Origin: Liolophura sinensis | Lineage: Eukaryota > Mollusca > Polyplacophora > Chitonida > Chitonidae | Assembly (NCBI RefSeq): GCF_032854445.1 | Contig: NC_088302.1 | Span: 42,226,191-42,290,190, forward strand | Reading direction: 5' to 3' | DNA length: 64,000 nt | Part shown: positions 1-26,821 of the stretch, piece by piece | How the letters are laid out: the number at the start of each line of letters is the position of its first letter | Numbering within the stretch: position 1 is the stretch's first letter | Notes under the pieces: model-generated | What the model saw: only the letters and a program-made list of their open reading frames with translations | What the model was told of the DNA's origin: nothing | Databases searched by the model: none | Translations under genes and position numbers: made by a program

Positions 1-2121
1 TTGACTAGTACCTGCACTATTACAATTATTCTAAAGGTTCAATAAGCTGTAATATTACCAGGTTTATAAAGTTTAGAAACGGTAACACATCCACGGGCGA
101 GCTTGATATTTAGTGAAAAGTCGTTATTTTGGCTATTTTAAAATAATAGCAAAAATTCAGTTGGATTTGCATTGATCAATTTTTTGATCCAAAATCCCCT
201 GTATAGCCATTTTAAATAAAACTATATATATGAAACTAACAGCTACTTCAGTTTTCAGACGCACTTCGGCTTGCGTGCAAATTAAAACCGATTAGTAGGG
301 CGCCTTCCACATTACTGACAAATTATGGAAAGACACTTGTGCTGTTTGTATGTATATAAGAGAATTTGTGCACGAAACATTCCTTGTGATTATCAAGTCT
401 GACTTTCCTTTTACAAGGTAGCTGTTGTCAAATGTACCTTGTAAGCTTTTCATAACTCACTTTTTAGAGTCAAATGGTTAACAATATTCGTTGTTTAACA
501 ACTTCATTCAGTTTACATTTACCTTCATGCAAAACTGGTATGTATGATAACAAAAGTGCATTTGACAAACTATCATTGCATGACACGATAATTCCCAGCT
601 AGTCACACGTGTCACCTGCAAGAAGACCAGTGTTTCTGTAATTTTGCGTTAGCCCCCAGGCAATTAGGGTACTAAGCCATTCTAATAACACTGCGTTCGA
701 CTGGCTCAAGGTTATACAGATAAGGACATATTAAACATATTTTAATTTATATATTGAAATGTAAAGATGATACTAATTTTATTTATTGGGTCTACCGGAT
801 TTTAGCTAATAGATGTAAGAAATTGTAATGTCTACCGGGTAAATCACATAAACTCCATGCAGAAAACCTTGAATTTTAGGAAACACTGTGCGACCCATCG
901 AATTGCTTGCGGTTTTGTTTGTACATGTGATTGTGTTTCATCTAACTGCAAATACTTGCCAGAAAATGGTTTACCGAAACAGGAACCTACGTGCCAGATG
1001 TCACACATGTGTGATGTTCGCAGAACTGCATAACAACAAAGCTGTAGTGACATCTGATAACCAAGAATGTTCTATCAATCGACTCGCTTCTGTAAGAAAC
1101 TTTCCTGTTGGTTTACAATTCGAAAGGTAAATCTGCCAACTTTATCAGTTTATTACATAATCTGTGTAATAATTATTAATTATCGCTGACTACACGAATG
1201 ACAGAAATACAACAATAACAACACGCCGTTACCCAGTAAGACAGTTTGAAGGCACACAAGAGAACGACGATTAAAGGCTATATGAAACGTTTGATGTTTG
1301 TTTCTTAACATGCAGTTTAGGATTGATCCCAAGTACAAGTAGGATAACAGCTTCTCGGTTTTCTTCATAGGGGTAAAAACTGGTTCAAAGTACGGTTTTC
1401 ATATGGCCCCCGCGATTACTCCGGAAATTAAGTTGTTTGGAATGTAGGTGTGAAAAAAATTTCGCAGAGAGAGTAGTTTGAAAGCTTGGGGAGGGTCGGG
1501 TGGGAGGCTGGTGCTAAGGTGGTCTCGTGTGGATGGTAACGTCATTTCCGAGAATTTCTTAACACTTAGGAAAATATGCATTAACGAGAAGCACATAAAA
1601 TGAGCCTCAAAAATGAATTTGTTTTTCATCTTTTTGGAGACACAGGGTTCTACATTTCCTTACAAAACATAATCTTCATTTTATAGTTTCTTTTCATGTA
1701 TCCTCTAAATTATTTTTTGTAACTCGAAGAGGTACTTTTCAATTAAGCGAAACAAAAGCAAATGTTTGAAGTTAAAGCCATGTGAAGACTTAATCATACT
1801 ATTATTGACTATGATATGATGTATGCTCCTCCTACACAATAACCGTAAAAACGAAGCCGATATTTTGGTGATCGTATACTCGAAACACCTGGTGTCCATC
1901 TGCATTTGGGTGAAGTGAACACTTGAAAGAGCCCAGGTGTGAGATCGATGCACCTGGTGAAGTACATCTCAAATACTTGACGTCAAACTGCAAATGACAT
2001 TAAGGTAGCCGAATTCGTACTGGTCACGTCATGCACGAAGTGCTAAACGAATCTAATTTAGCATACATTGTTATAACGCCAGAGAAGGGGTGAACTAAAT
2101 GCCAGAGTCTAAATTGTTTGT
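1..2121. other. Left intergenic stretch
   Basis: AT-rich. Apart from the dispersed repeat at 70-190, no exon, RNA gene or mobile element is recognisable. Open frames of 60-80 codons here overlap on both strands and look random. Confidence 0.6.
70..190 (+). repeat. Dispersed repeat, copy 1
   Basis: AGTTTAGAAACGGTAACACA and GCTATTTTAAAATAATAGCA are matched with changes at 35195-35310. The second block is a near-palindrome. Confidence 0.5.
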
Positions 2122-2374
2122 TTACTCATCGTGTGACGCCAATTTATTTCCAACTTCGACTTCAACGTTATTTAGGTTGTGTTGTTCATTCCCTTTGTTG
2201 CTTTCTGCGTTTTTCGTCACGGTTTGATCCTCAACACGAACGTGGGCTTCATTTTCGTTGTCATTTGATTGGGATGGATCAAGTGGGTGTTGCGCCAGTC
2301 GAGAAAACAAAGCTGTAAATTCTCTTCGTTTGATACACGACACGCTCTCCACTACGCTATATCTTTCGGAATCC
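2122..2374 (-). CDS. Candidate terminal exon of an unidentified gene
   Basis: An open frame of 84 codons on the minus strand ending in TAA, bounded upstream by an acceptor-like GTTTCAG|GG. It reads DSERYSVVESVSCIKRREF, then a long hydrophilic tail rich in Asn, Glu and Val (NDNENEAHVRVEDQTVTK). The charged composition is more protein-like than most open frames here. There is no ATG of its own in frame, the pyrimidine tract is weak and no upstream exon was found. The family is unknown. Confidence 0.25.
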
Positions 2375-3534
2375 CTGAAACCTATTGATTTAGCGTTGTT
2401 TGTTGTGGGATTCCAAAATCAAAGGTCAAAGGACCAATGAACAAGCCTGATACATATCTTGTATCCAAAAACAATGTCGCGCAAACGTGAGCTTTGTCAT
2501 TTGGAGGAACGAGGAATGGCGGCTTTACCTTTCCCATTCTTAAAGTTCATGGACGGCGTTCAGAGCGATTTCTTTCTTCATTAATCAGACATTATATACA
2601 TTATAGACTTATACATTATAACCTAATATGTTTGCTTTGTGCCACTAACATGTTGAACATTGACAAATTACCGGCCGGCCTATTCAAGGTGTCATTTTCA
2701 ATCACACTGTCAGCATGTTCCGTGCTGTTCTTTACCCGTCTTTTCTGGCCGTATTTCAAAGTAAAGTAGCCCTTCCCAAATAACGAGGGGACGGATCGCT
2801 AGCCAGGACACTGCATGGAACATATAAGCAAGCAGGGCACACGTACGTAAATGATCAGCAGAGTTTTAACGAACAGTGTGTCATTCAAGGGGAGTAACTC
2901 GTGTATTTAATTGTAACAACAAACGGAAATACGCGTCTATTTTCTTTCAAATTTGTCGAGCAGAATCCAAAATAATAATAAAGTCTTCAACTTTTGCACG
3001 CCACTAGAGAAGTGTTTAAACATTATGAAATAATCAGTCGACAACGAGAATAATCAAGGAGATAATAACTATGGAAATTCTAATAGCACTGCTTTTAAAA
3101 TTTTCTAAAATTTCAAAAGCATTAGGGCCCAATTGAATGTCAAATAAGAAAAGACTATGAAAGTAATGCACTGAGCTAAACAGTCCTGATCGGAAAAAAC
3201 AAGCTTTGGAAAACATCTGCTTACCATTAGATGATATTACACATAACGACGAATAGCTTTATTCAACTGCCGAAGTACATAGACATTGGAAAATTCAACA
3301 TTCAACCTGCATGTACAAATTTTAACGGTATTTAAAAAAACAGGCAACATGGAGAAAAAGCATGACACAAATAAAAAATAATCAGCTGGGTTTGAACCCT
3401 ACACTACTAGGTATCATATAAAATGCATAAAACGCTGAAAAACACAACAGCGTCTTCATCTAGTTAGGCCTTGGCGATCACCGCACCTGGTTAAGTATGT
3501 ACATTTCAGGTTGCTCGATACATTGCGTACAATC
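2375..3534. other. Unannotated stretch
   Basis: Includes a 36-codon plus-strand frame at 2474-2584 (MSRKRELCHLEERGM start, fair ATG context), too short to call. The rest is AT-rich without recognisable content. Confidence 0.5.
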
Positions 3535-3950
3535 ACCTGGTCCAAAGCTAAGTTGGACGTTCCTACCGTAACTCGCAACATCGGCCATATAGACTTTCAC
3601 ACGGACAATTTCACTAAAAATAACCCGGCTCGAAACCTACCTTATTTTTGCTATCCACTGATTCCCTAAAACGCCCGAAACCTAATATGTCCAAGCCAGC
3701 ATTGGCAAACCATCTTTCAACAGTAATCCAGCCATTTAAACTTCGAATCGGACAACTGAAACCAACGTCTGCCATGTTTGAAAATTTTTTCAATTTCGGG
3801 CAAGGTGATGGGCCGCGAAAATGTTATCCTATTCAAAATTGTATTTACAGTGCATGCAATTTTTAGAGAGAATGTTCCGTGTGGAAGTGTATTAGACCAA
3901 ATCTGGGCGTTACGGTAGGAAGGTCCAGCTTAGCTTTGGGCTAGGAATCA
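3535..3950. mobile_element. MITE-like foldback element with ~85-bp terminal inverted repeats
   Basis: Left arm 3535-3625 and right arm about 3866-3950 are imperfect inverted copies (CCAAAGCTAAGTTGGACGTT on the left; the complement reads CCAAAGCTAAGCTGGACCTT). About 240 bp lie between them with no coding signal. Target-site duplications are not clear. Confidence 0.6.
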
Positions 3951-5934
3951 CCCCACTCTATTGTCATATCTGATATGCCTGAGCTCAGTTCAGTTTTGAG
4001 GACAGAGGGCGAGGACATAGAGCAGGCAGTTGACAGAAAATGTCTGAAGACTATACAGATATGAAATCTTGGTCTAAATAGTAAGAAGAAACAGGTGGTG
4101 TGGTGTGGTGTGTTATTTTATTTAAAAAAGATCCTCAGTCCTAAGCCATGGCGTACGGTTTCGTAGTTACTTTTCTGTGCGGCATCCTAAAGCCCGTCTC
4201 TTCCTTATGGGCATGTACTGTCTAGGCCTGAATGGAAACTAGAAACCGCGATATTTCTTTAACGGTTGAATTTGGCCCAATGAAAGTAACATGTTCTGGG
4301 CTCGTCATGACTCAAGGTACATGTGTGGATAGACATTTTTCGCACATTTTGCCTTGGCTTTGGACTTATATTCCTGATAGCAAGGGGGCATGGGGGAATG
4401 CCGTCGGAATTGTTGTCCGTTGATAGCTGTGGAGAGGAGGGAGAGTTGTTCATTTCTCGGTTTGAGTGACAGGCGGCCGACCTACAGGGTAGGTTACATA
4501 CAGCACATATATAGTAACACACAGTTACCTCCGAAGTCCATGTTACCTCATCCATGTTAAAAATGCATCGGTTTACATTTCTGTTCTGAAGTAGTGTGGT
4601 GTAATTTAAATATTTCTAGCGAAAAAACTATAAATCGTAGCTCAAATCCGTTGGCATGCATCAGAAACTAGGTGTTAGGCTACTAGTATGTACTAGTCTC
4701 AGATTTGTGGTTTTGGTAGTTTTCCACTTACATGCCATTGAAATTACGTGATTGCAAAATGTTTTTGACCATGTCTCAAAAAGTTATAAAGATAGGTAAC
4801 ATCCGAAAGAATACTCGAAATCAGTGCTGGCAAACACACAAGAGTACATGAAAACATTATCAAACTTTGACATTTTTTATGAAGTCATAAATTCGACAAT
4901 AGCGAACTTCCAAAGTTTTCAGTGCATGTCCAAGATTTGTTCAAAGTTGTTTCAACTGGAATCACTCTTCAAGTATATCAAATTTCAAATAATCCGTTCT
5001 TTAGTTGTTGAGAAGAAGATTTTTAAAGGTTTTGATGGAAATCCAAGATGGCCGCCATGTCACGTGACCAATGTTAACCAAAAACTGGCACAATTTGCCG
5101 CGTAGGCTTGTTCCTAAAATCACCAAATTTTAACAGCATCCAATGAAATCTTTCAAAAAGCTTTCGAAAAAAAGGGAGAACGGAAGAAAAATAAGAAAAA
5201 TCCGAAAAAATCTGGGCCAACTAAGTAAATTTTAAACTAGAAGCCAAGCTTTTGGCAAGATCTGCTTTCTTTTGCTGTCATTTATGATCTAAGGTTGCGG
5301 TACGCTATCCCTGTGTTGGGTTGTCTGCAAAATGGTTGATGTTTTTTCTTGTTTCCCACATTTTTATTTTACTATCGTGTTCCGCTAGTGGTTAAGCTAA
5401 TGCTTAATAGGTATAATGGAATATGTATAAGAAGACCGCAATTCGCTAATCCGAAAACGGCGGACGTATATAACAGTAAGTTGCCGCCCATCACATCGGC
5501 TCAGACTCGATTAACTCTATATACGTTCTGCAAGAAGACAACATACTCATGGAAGTTCTCTTCCCAGTGGATGTATCTCAGGTATATCTCATATCATGAC
5601 TACAAAGTTATTAGGCAAGTTTTATACAAATTAGAGGCGATTTTGTAAAATGGCCTAAACATAGGCCTTGAGTTGCTGGGGTACGGCGATAAACGGGGCA
5701 CACGAAGAAGACCATTGCTACAGATGCATTATTGTCATAGTCGAACGGTGGAAAGTCATACTTGTCAATCAATCATCGTATCAATCAATCAATAAAACAA
5801 ATCTTGTCTTCACGCACCGTTCAATGTAGCAAACAAAACGCAGTTCATAGCCAGTTTGGACACTTTATTACTCTACCACAACAAGAGAACGAGGTGCAGT
5901 ATATAGAACATTTTTATTTGTGATCTATACCATA
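3951..5934. other. Unannotated intergenic stretch
   Basis: Only a short GTGGTGTG run near 4095 and a CAATCAATCAAT run near 5766 stand out. Nothing gene-like was found. Confidence 0.6.
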
Positions 5935-6690
5935 AGCGGCGGAGCTCCGAGTTAGGCAGGGTGTACATAACAGTAAGTACAACAGATTGGGTTATCTTTT
6001 TTTACTGGAACCTACTTAACTCCGTGACAGGCAGGGTTTATACCACAGTAAGTGCAGTGGTGTGGCTTATAATTTATACTGGATCCTGTAGAACTCCAGG
6101 ACAGACAGTGTGTACACTACATTAAGTGCAGCAGTTTGGGTTATTATTTATGCTGTATCCTGTAGAACTCCAGATTAATCTGGGTGTACACTACAGTGCA
6201 GTAGTTTGGGTTATGATGTGTATCGTGTCCGCTAGAGCCACAACACTGGCAGGCTGCATGGTGCAGTACGTATAATATTTTGTACTATCATGTATATAGT
6301 GTCCTGGAGAACCAAGGACTGGCAGGCTGCATGGTGCAGTACGTACAATAGTTTGTTTTATCATGTATACAGTGTCCTGTAGGACCAAGGAATGGCAGGC
6401 TGTATGGTGCAGTACGTAAAAGACTTCTACATATCGTATGTCTTGTCAAAAACTGACCCAGCAATTTAAAAGACTTCCATATACCGTATATTGTTACTAG
6501 TTTGCACTATCATGTATACTGTGTCCTGTAGAACCAAGGACTGGCAGGCTGCGTGGTGCAGTACGTACAATAGTTTGTACTATCATGTTTACCGTGTCCT
6601 GTAGAACCAGGACTGGCCGGTTGCATTGTGCAGTACGTGCAATAGTTTGTACTATTATGCATACGTTGTCCTGTAAAAATGTACGTTACC
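5935..6690. repeat. Satellite of ~70-75-bp units, block 1
   Basis: Diverged tandem units with TGTCCTGTAGAACCAAGGAC, TGGCAGGCTGCATGGTGCAG and TACTATCATGTATA. They start diverged (5935) and become more uniform toward 6300-6680. It lies about 900-1600 bp beyond the AMT-A stop. Confidence 0.75.
6436..6478 (+). repeat. Short dispersed repeat, copy 1
   Basis: GTCTTGTCAAAAACTGACCC then AGCAATTTAAAAGACTTC. Matched at 8054-8097 in AMT-A intron 7. It interrupts the satellite. Confidence 0.55.
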
Positions 6691-6704
6691 ATATGTGCAG
6701 TGGT

Positions 6705-7125
6705 TTGCGATGGTGCAGTACAGTAGTGCAGCATGGGGCAGTATTCGTACGTTTACGATAGTACAATAGTCCAGCATGGTACAGTACGTCCACGGAAGTA
6801 CAATAGTGCAGCATGGTGCAGAACGTCCATGATAGTAAAATAGTGTTGCATGGTGCATCACGTCTACGATAGTACAATATTGTAGCATGGTGCAGTGTGT
6901 CTACGATAGTACAATGGTGCAGCATGGTGCAGTGCGTTCTCGAGAGTACAATATTGCGGTGCAGCACTTATACGATAATACAATAGTGCAGCATGGTGCA
7001 GTACGTCCTCGATAGTACAATAGTGCAGCATGGTGCAGTGCGTCTACGATAGTATAATAGTGTAGCATGGTGCAGTACTTCTACGATAGTACAGTGGTGC
7101 AGCATGGTGCAGAGCGAACACATAT
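6705..7125. repeat. Satellite of ~35-bp units, block 2
   Basis: About a dozen units of the type TACGATAGTACAATAGTGCA + GCATGGTGCAGT. The half-motif GCATGGTGCAGTACGT is shared with block 1, so the shorter unit probably arose from part of the longer one. Confidence 0.8.
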
Positions 7126-7478
7126 GCCTAAACATATTTTCATGTATATTGTCACTAGTTTGTGATATAATGTATACCGTGTCTGAACCCCAGGAATGGT
7201 GCACAGCGTACATTGTACAATACAGTACAATAATGGTGAGATACACAAGATGTATATGTAAAAAAAAATAAAAAGGTAAGGCTGTAGTAGATAACAAAAC
7301 GGTCGAAAATAAAGTAAAAAGATTAAAAATAAAGACATTTCGAAGTCTTTCAGTTCATTTTTTTAGAATAAAAAAGTCCACTATTATGCTTACCACGACC
7401 TACCAACCATTCAAAGTTGCGGTATAAGAAATAATAGTCCTTCATTAATTTCCCACGTTTTAGCGGGATTTAATTTTT
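7126..7478. other. AT-rich stretch between the satellite and the AMT-A 3' end
   Basis: Possible AMT-A 3' flank. No further structure beyond A-runs. Confidence 0.6.
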
Positions 7479-7484
7479 TTTATT
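7479..7484 (-). terminator. Candidate poly(A) signal of AMT-A
   Basis: AATAAA on the minus strand about 75 bases after the AMT-A stop. It lies in an A/T-rich stretch where the motif can occur by chance. Confidence 0.4.
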
Positions 7485-7558
7485 CTCTTTTTGTCTACTG
7501 ACAGGACAGAAGCGGGAATCAGAACTAACTTATTTTGTCATGTTTAACACCGACAGTG

Positions 7559-21721
<14,163 letters not shown>

Positions 21722-21817
21722 AGCGGTTTGATGTACCAGTTGATATGTGGGCAAGTTCTCTTCTGGGTGGAGTCACCAAATTAAATTCTGTCGCCTCTCA
21801 AGATCGTCTTTTATTTC

Positions 21818-21976
21818 CTGGCATCCGACTAGGAATGTCATCCGGTGAGTAGGACACCGTCAACTCTCTGTCAACCAATCGATACGTTCGTGACACAACT
21901 TGTGCTAATTAATACAGAAGCAAGTCGTATGGGGACCATGCGGCTCCCCAGTTCCTCATCAAAAAGCTCCCTTGGG
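21818..21976 (+). repeat. Left direct repeat of the RT element
   Basis: Matches 26822-26980 in the same orientation with scattered substitutions. It ends about 95 bases upstream of the AMT-A ATG, so it overlaps the likely AMT-A promoter. Confidence 0.7.
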
Positions 21977-23693
21977 CTAGGGAGGAAAGATCCTGCCCAA
22001 TAACATGCCCCAAGGAACGACTTCGAAAACCGCAAATAAGTGAAGTATTCTCTTTGAGGACAAAAATTGTGTCCCACAGACTAACGGAAACCGTGGAACA
22101 CTGTGCGATCTTGCAAAAACAAACATGCTGCCAAACCTACAACAGGCGGATGTATCGATTCTAAGACGTGTTTATTTTGGAAATTTATGTGATTTCCAGT
22201 CTTACAAAACTTCAGCAGGTCTTTAAGTTGGAGAGATTTTAAAGTTGTTTACAGGAGTTTTTCTTTTTTATACATGTATGTGCGTTATAATTCCAGGGAT
22301 TGCTGGAAGCTGCATTTGTTGGTGAAGATCGTCTCATTACTCCGTCGGGGGAAAAATGTGACATAGGAAAGTCCGTGTTGGGCATGACTTGTGGCGACGG
22401 TTAATGAAATCTCTCAACGAAATGGCAGTGATTCAGTGATAGCGTTTGCTGATTTCTGCAATTAAATTAATTAGCGAAATATTTCATGAGGAAAGTTTAT
22501 TTTAATTTGTAATGACTCACCACAATGCATACTTGTCTGGTGTGTTGCATTGAGCACTCATAACTGTATCATTGTTGATGTTAAATTTCCAAGGTTACCA
22601 CAAATGTTTTAAGAGCTGAAAAGTGAAACAAAAATAAAGATAGGAAATGGACCACAATCTTTAAAAATGAGGTTAAATGAAATGAAACCAAAATGAGTTG
22701 CTAACACGAATTTCCCAACATGACTGTTAAAGGTTTTTAATGTTAAGATGCCAACAGTATTTAGGCCTACCCTCCACAAAACGAAAGTCTTTTCAGTTGC
22801 AGACGTATTAAGGCTTGGCAACTGATGACGTAATCTGTGGAGAGATTTCGAAACCAGTGAAGCTTTTACATAATTCTGCTTTACCGATGGTGCTAGGGGA
22901 TGTAAAAGTTACTACCCTTGGCGCATTTACACGAAAAGTGTAAATAACACCCTGACTCAGGCAGACTAATAAGTGGCTGGATTTTGCAGGTTACGCGTGA
23001 TTAATGATTAGGCCTCGGGCTGTAACTACAAATCAGATCGCATTTCAAAATATGCACTCAAACTTGTCAGTTGTTTCCATTTATCCAAAAGAACAGATTT
23101 ACAAATATTATAACTTCAGCTATACAGAGAGGCGGATAAAGATCTAATCGAACACAAGCAATCGTGGCTGACGTTCTTGATTTTACCACTCGACGTTTTA
23201 CGAGATTTAGGTCTACGCCATGTCGTCGCGTCTCTCGTATACATGTACCCTACGCTAACAGGCAAAACAGTGTTGACCTTAATCGGGAACACCTGTGTTA
23301 TCAGGCTGTAGAAATAACTCGCGCCTGATTGGTCAAAATTGATAACATGGCGGCGCTTTCAGTTTCCTCTGTGTGCGAAATTTTGCTTACTTTGAACTGC
23401 GATGTCTGCAAAAATATTAAGATAAATAAAATATTAAGCTTTGTAAACTTTATGTGAGATACTGTATCGATGCATTTATACATAATGTTGGCCTTGTGTT
23501 GTCTTTTCTTTTGACTTAAAATAATTACGACTAATTCCAGAGCCTATTTTTGTAGCAAGATCCATCCATCACATGTGTGTGGCTAAAGGGGCAAGGTCCC
23601 ATCTTCCAGGTTTGTAATGATATTTTTCTACCATTCTTCTCCCTACTAATGGTGTCCGAATGGCTGCAGTTGGGCAACTAGAACGAACCGTCG

Positions 23694-23812
23694 TGTATTG
23701 CCTTGCAATAATCTGTCGGGGATGGGCTAAGAACAAACCCTCGGGGATTGCCTTGCAAGAATCTGTCGGGGATGGGCTATGAACAAACTTGGGAATTGCC
23801 ATGGAACGCACC
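23694..23812. repeat. Tandem ~50-bp repeat, about 2.3 units
   Basis: GATTGCCTTGCAAGAATCTG and TCGGGGATGGGCTA recur. Lies between the terminal repeats of the RT element. Confidence 0.7.
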
Positions 23813-24039
23813 ATCAAGGATTGCCTTCCATTACCTCAATGACTTCTGAAGTTCAACAGAAACATGATTCACAAACACGTTACAGTTAGCTAATTAGTAG
23901 GATTGTCGTGTGACACCAATAGCATGCAAGCTCTACGCACAGTATTATATGCACTGCCATTGAACTTGCTAAAACAGGGGTAGTTCAAGACGTATCCAAT
24001 AGCATACACAATTTTAACGTTCCACCTCACCTTATACGT

Positions 24040-25970
24040 CTGTGTCAAGACATATCGTATTTTCGATTGTATCGCCCTGTAACTACAATTGAAACTCAAC
24101 ACGATCGACTCTTTTTGAAGATAAAGTATTTAGACAGTGGCCTTGATTTAATTAACCTACCACGCATCTTTAATGAACCTGATGTTTGTAGTGCTGTGCC
24201 TAATTATTTTAATATCCAAGAGCCGCCTTGCATATCCTATGAGTATACAAAGCCTATCGCTTCCAAAATTTTCAATTATTCCCAGGCTATCAAGGAGTTC
24301 GATTTGGCGACGTATACTTCTGGCGGCTATAACTGTGATTGTGAATCCTCAGTTTTTACCTACGACAAATGTAAACATGTCCTGACTGGTGACCTTAATA
24401 TTATTAAGAAATATGATCTAAGGAATCTCTTTGTGAGGGGTCCTAAGTATAGAGAAAAGAGAAATGTCAACATTCGATCAAACAAAAAAAATATCATCTC
24501 GGCACTTGAGGAGTATGTTAAAAAATGATCAAAACGGGAGAAAGTGGATTCTTCGGTACTTAACGATTGGCTTGAGATTGTCCAAAAGAAAGTTAGTTTA
24601 ACTATACACCGTCTAGACATTGATGCTCTACCTAAAGTTAAACAGGTTCTGAAGGATCCCACTGTGCAAGAAACACTCGCTGACTTTCATAGTAAATTTG
24701 TCATCACTGTAGCAGACAAGGCTCCTGATAATGTCATCTTTATTTGCAAGAATTATAATTATCCAAATCTTGTTCAAGAGCTATGTGCATGTACAACGAC
24801 ATCCACGTATTCTGCTACTATATATACTCTGGAGGAACAAACACAAAACCTTTCTTAAAGAAAGGCGCATAAATATACCTACCCGTCACACAGAAATACC
24901 ACAACTTTACTGGATTCCTAAAATGCATAAATCCCCATACAAGGCTCGATTTATTGCGGGTTCAAGAAGCTGTACCACCAAACTCTTGTCAACCCTACTT
25001 ACGAGAGCGTTACAAGAAGTAAAGTCATTTTGGAATCAGTATTGTGCCATAACAAAAAATTCAGGTGTCAACTGCATGTGGATTCTTAACAACTCCAAAC
25101 GTCTTACAGAAGAACTCGATGCTCATATGCATATACCGTACAAAGACGTATCCACATGGGATTTCTCTACTCTATACTACGATTCATCACAAAGATCTTA
25201 TTGAAAGAATATCGTCGTTAATTGTCTCGGTATTTACTAAAACAGGTCACCGTTACATTAACGTCGGAAGCAATAAGGCTTTTTTTAGTTCTACTCTTTA
25301 TGAAGGTTACCACTCATGGGATGTTGCATTATTTATTGAATTGCTTGAATTTCTCATTAATAACATCTATGTGAAATTCGGAGATACCATTTACCAACAG
25401 TGCATAGGTATTCCAGTGGGTACCAATTGTGCGCCTCTTTTGGCAGACCTATACCTGTTTTTCTATGAATACGACTGTATGCAGAAATTACTTAAAAGTA
25501 ATATCTTTAAAACTCGATCCTTTTCATTTACCAAGCGGTATATTGATGATCTACTGGCGTTAAATAATCCCCATATTGCTGAAGCGGTGAAGGAAATCTA
25601 TCCGCCTTCATTGGATTTAAAGGAGAAAACAGATAGTCCTGATGGTACATCTTATTTGGATCTATATCTGTACAAAGGCGAACAAGGTCTCCTTTCACGC
25701 CGCCTTTACGACTAAAGGGATAATTTCAATTTTGATATTGTAAATTATCCTTATTTAGATAGCAATATACCAAAGAGTCCTACATATGGCGTATACATAT
25801 CTCGCCTTGTAGCATTTGTCAGATCTTGCGTTAATTGTGATGACTTTAATCTGCGTCACAAGTTGCTAGTTCAAAAACTAGTTTGTCAAGGACACTCCAT
25901 CAAACGCCTTCATTCTAAGTTTCTCAAATTTTGCAATGAGTATAACACTCTCGGTTTGTGGTTGCCCAGT
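24040..25970 (+). pseudogene. Reverse transcriptase pseudogene (Penelope-like or related non-LTR)
   Basis: Fragments in three successive frames read as one reverse transcriptase. Frame 1 (about 24040-24850) carries a Cys-rich patch (CDCESS) and LTGDLNIIKKYDLRNL. Frame 2 (to about 25195) carries KMHKSPYKARFIAGS. Frame 3 (to about 25970) carries the palm motifs GIPVGTNCAPLLADL (25407) and RYIDDLL (25536, catalytic YxDD type). Breaks are an in-frame stop at 24526, frameshifts near 24850 and 25190, and a stop at 25713. It is therefore dead. The motif set is that of retroelement RTs widespread in marine invertebrates. Placement in the Penelope-like group is inference. Confidence 0.8.
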
Positions 25971-26821
25971 GTAACCGTCTATCTTGTATGTCATGTGTAA
26001 AATCATAGATGGCGCCTCTTGTAGCATGCGTTACTTTTGAATCACAATCTGATCGGTTAGGGTCTGTTACGCTCGTCATTTTCAAACTGTATCTAATACC
26101 ACTTAACCTGGGGCTAGGGGCCGTGAAGGTAGCCATGCTAATTACATCACCATTATGCCTTTATGAACAGTTGCAATTAAAGCGCGACTGAGATACTTGT
26201 TTTAATTGTTATTTGACATGGAACTCATTCACGGACTACAATTTGAACTTTGATATGGAATTCATACCTGGAATATTCATTGTCTGCTCAGCATCATTGA
26301 AAACTGATGACCGCTTCTCTCTTGTGTTTTACCGGCTTTATTTCTTATTTGTATTTCTTACATACCTTTGTCTTTGGGAGTTAGTGTTAAACGTTGTTTT
26401 GGAAGTGGATCTTGCGATTATCGACTTGGAACGCCCTTTACGGACTACGAATGGTATATGAATGTCGGACTTGACGCTTATAACACAATAAATAGCATTC
26501 GCTGCAAGTGTTTTGGTACGTTCCCCGCCTGCGGCGCCCTTCTGTATATGACTGCTTACCTGTCTATTTACGGCATTTTTTTCACGTACGTAGTATATAT
26601 GTATTACCGCTTCTATTTTGCGTACATTGTTCCACTTATACCCTTGTATTTTTAGTCGCGCACATCAGTCAGCTAAATGGAGAAACACAAACCAACCGGT
26701 CTGCGGCTCCACCCAGTGCCGTGAAGCAGACCTATCAAGTGCAGAAGCCTTAGCGTTACATAACTATAAGCTTGTACTGTTGGATTATTCATAACGATCT
26801 GGCTATTGTTGTAATGTCGCA

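Noticed and set aside
2474-2584. 36-codon plus-strand frame with fair ATG context
   Set aside because: Too short, no recognisable motif and no donor that would extend it.
6191-7338. Several overlapping Cys/Tyr/His-rich minus-strand frames
   Set aside because: Reading of the 35-bp and 75-bp satellite units.
21722-21754. Longer AMT-A start giving 11 extra residues
   Set aside because: It begins with TTG, not ATG, and an in-frame TGA lies just upstream.
26213-26655. Independent membrane protein gene
   Set aside because: The Phe/Tyr-rich frames shift against each other and lie inside the RT element, between the RT and its right terminal repeat; more likely element sequence.
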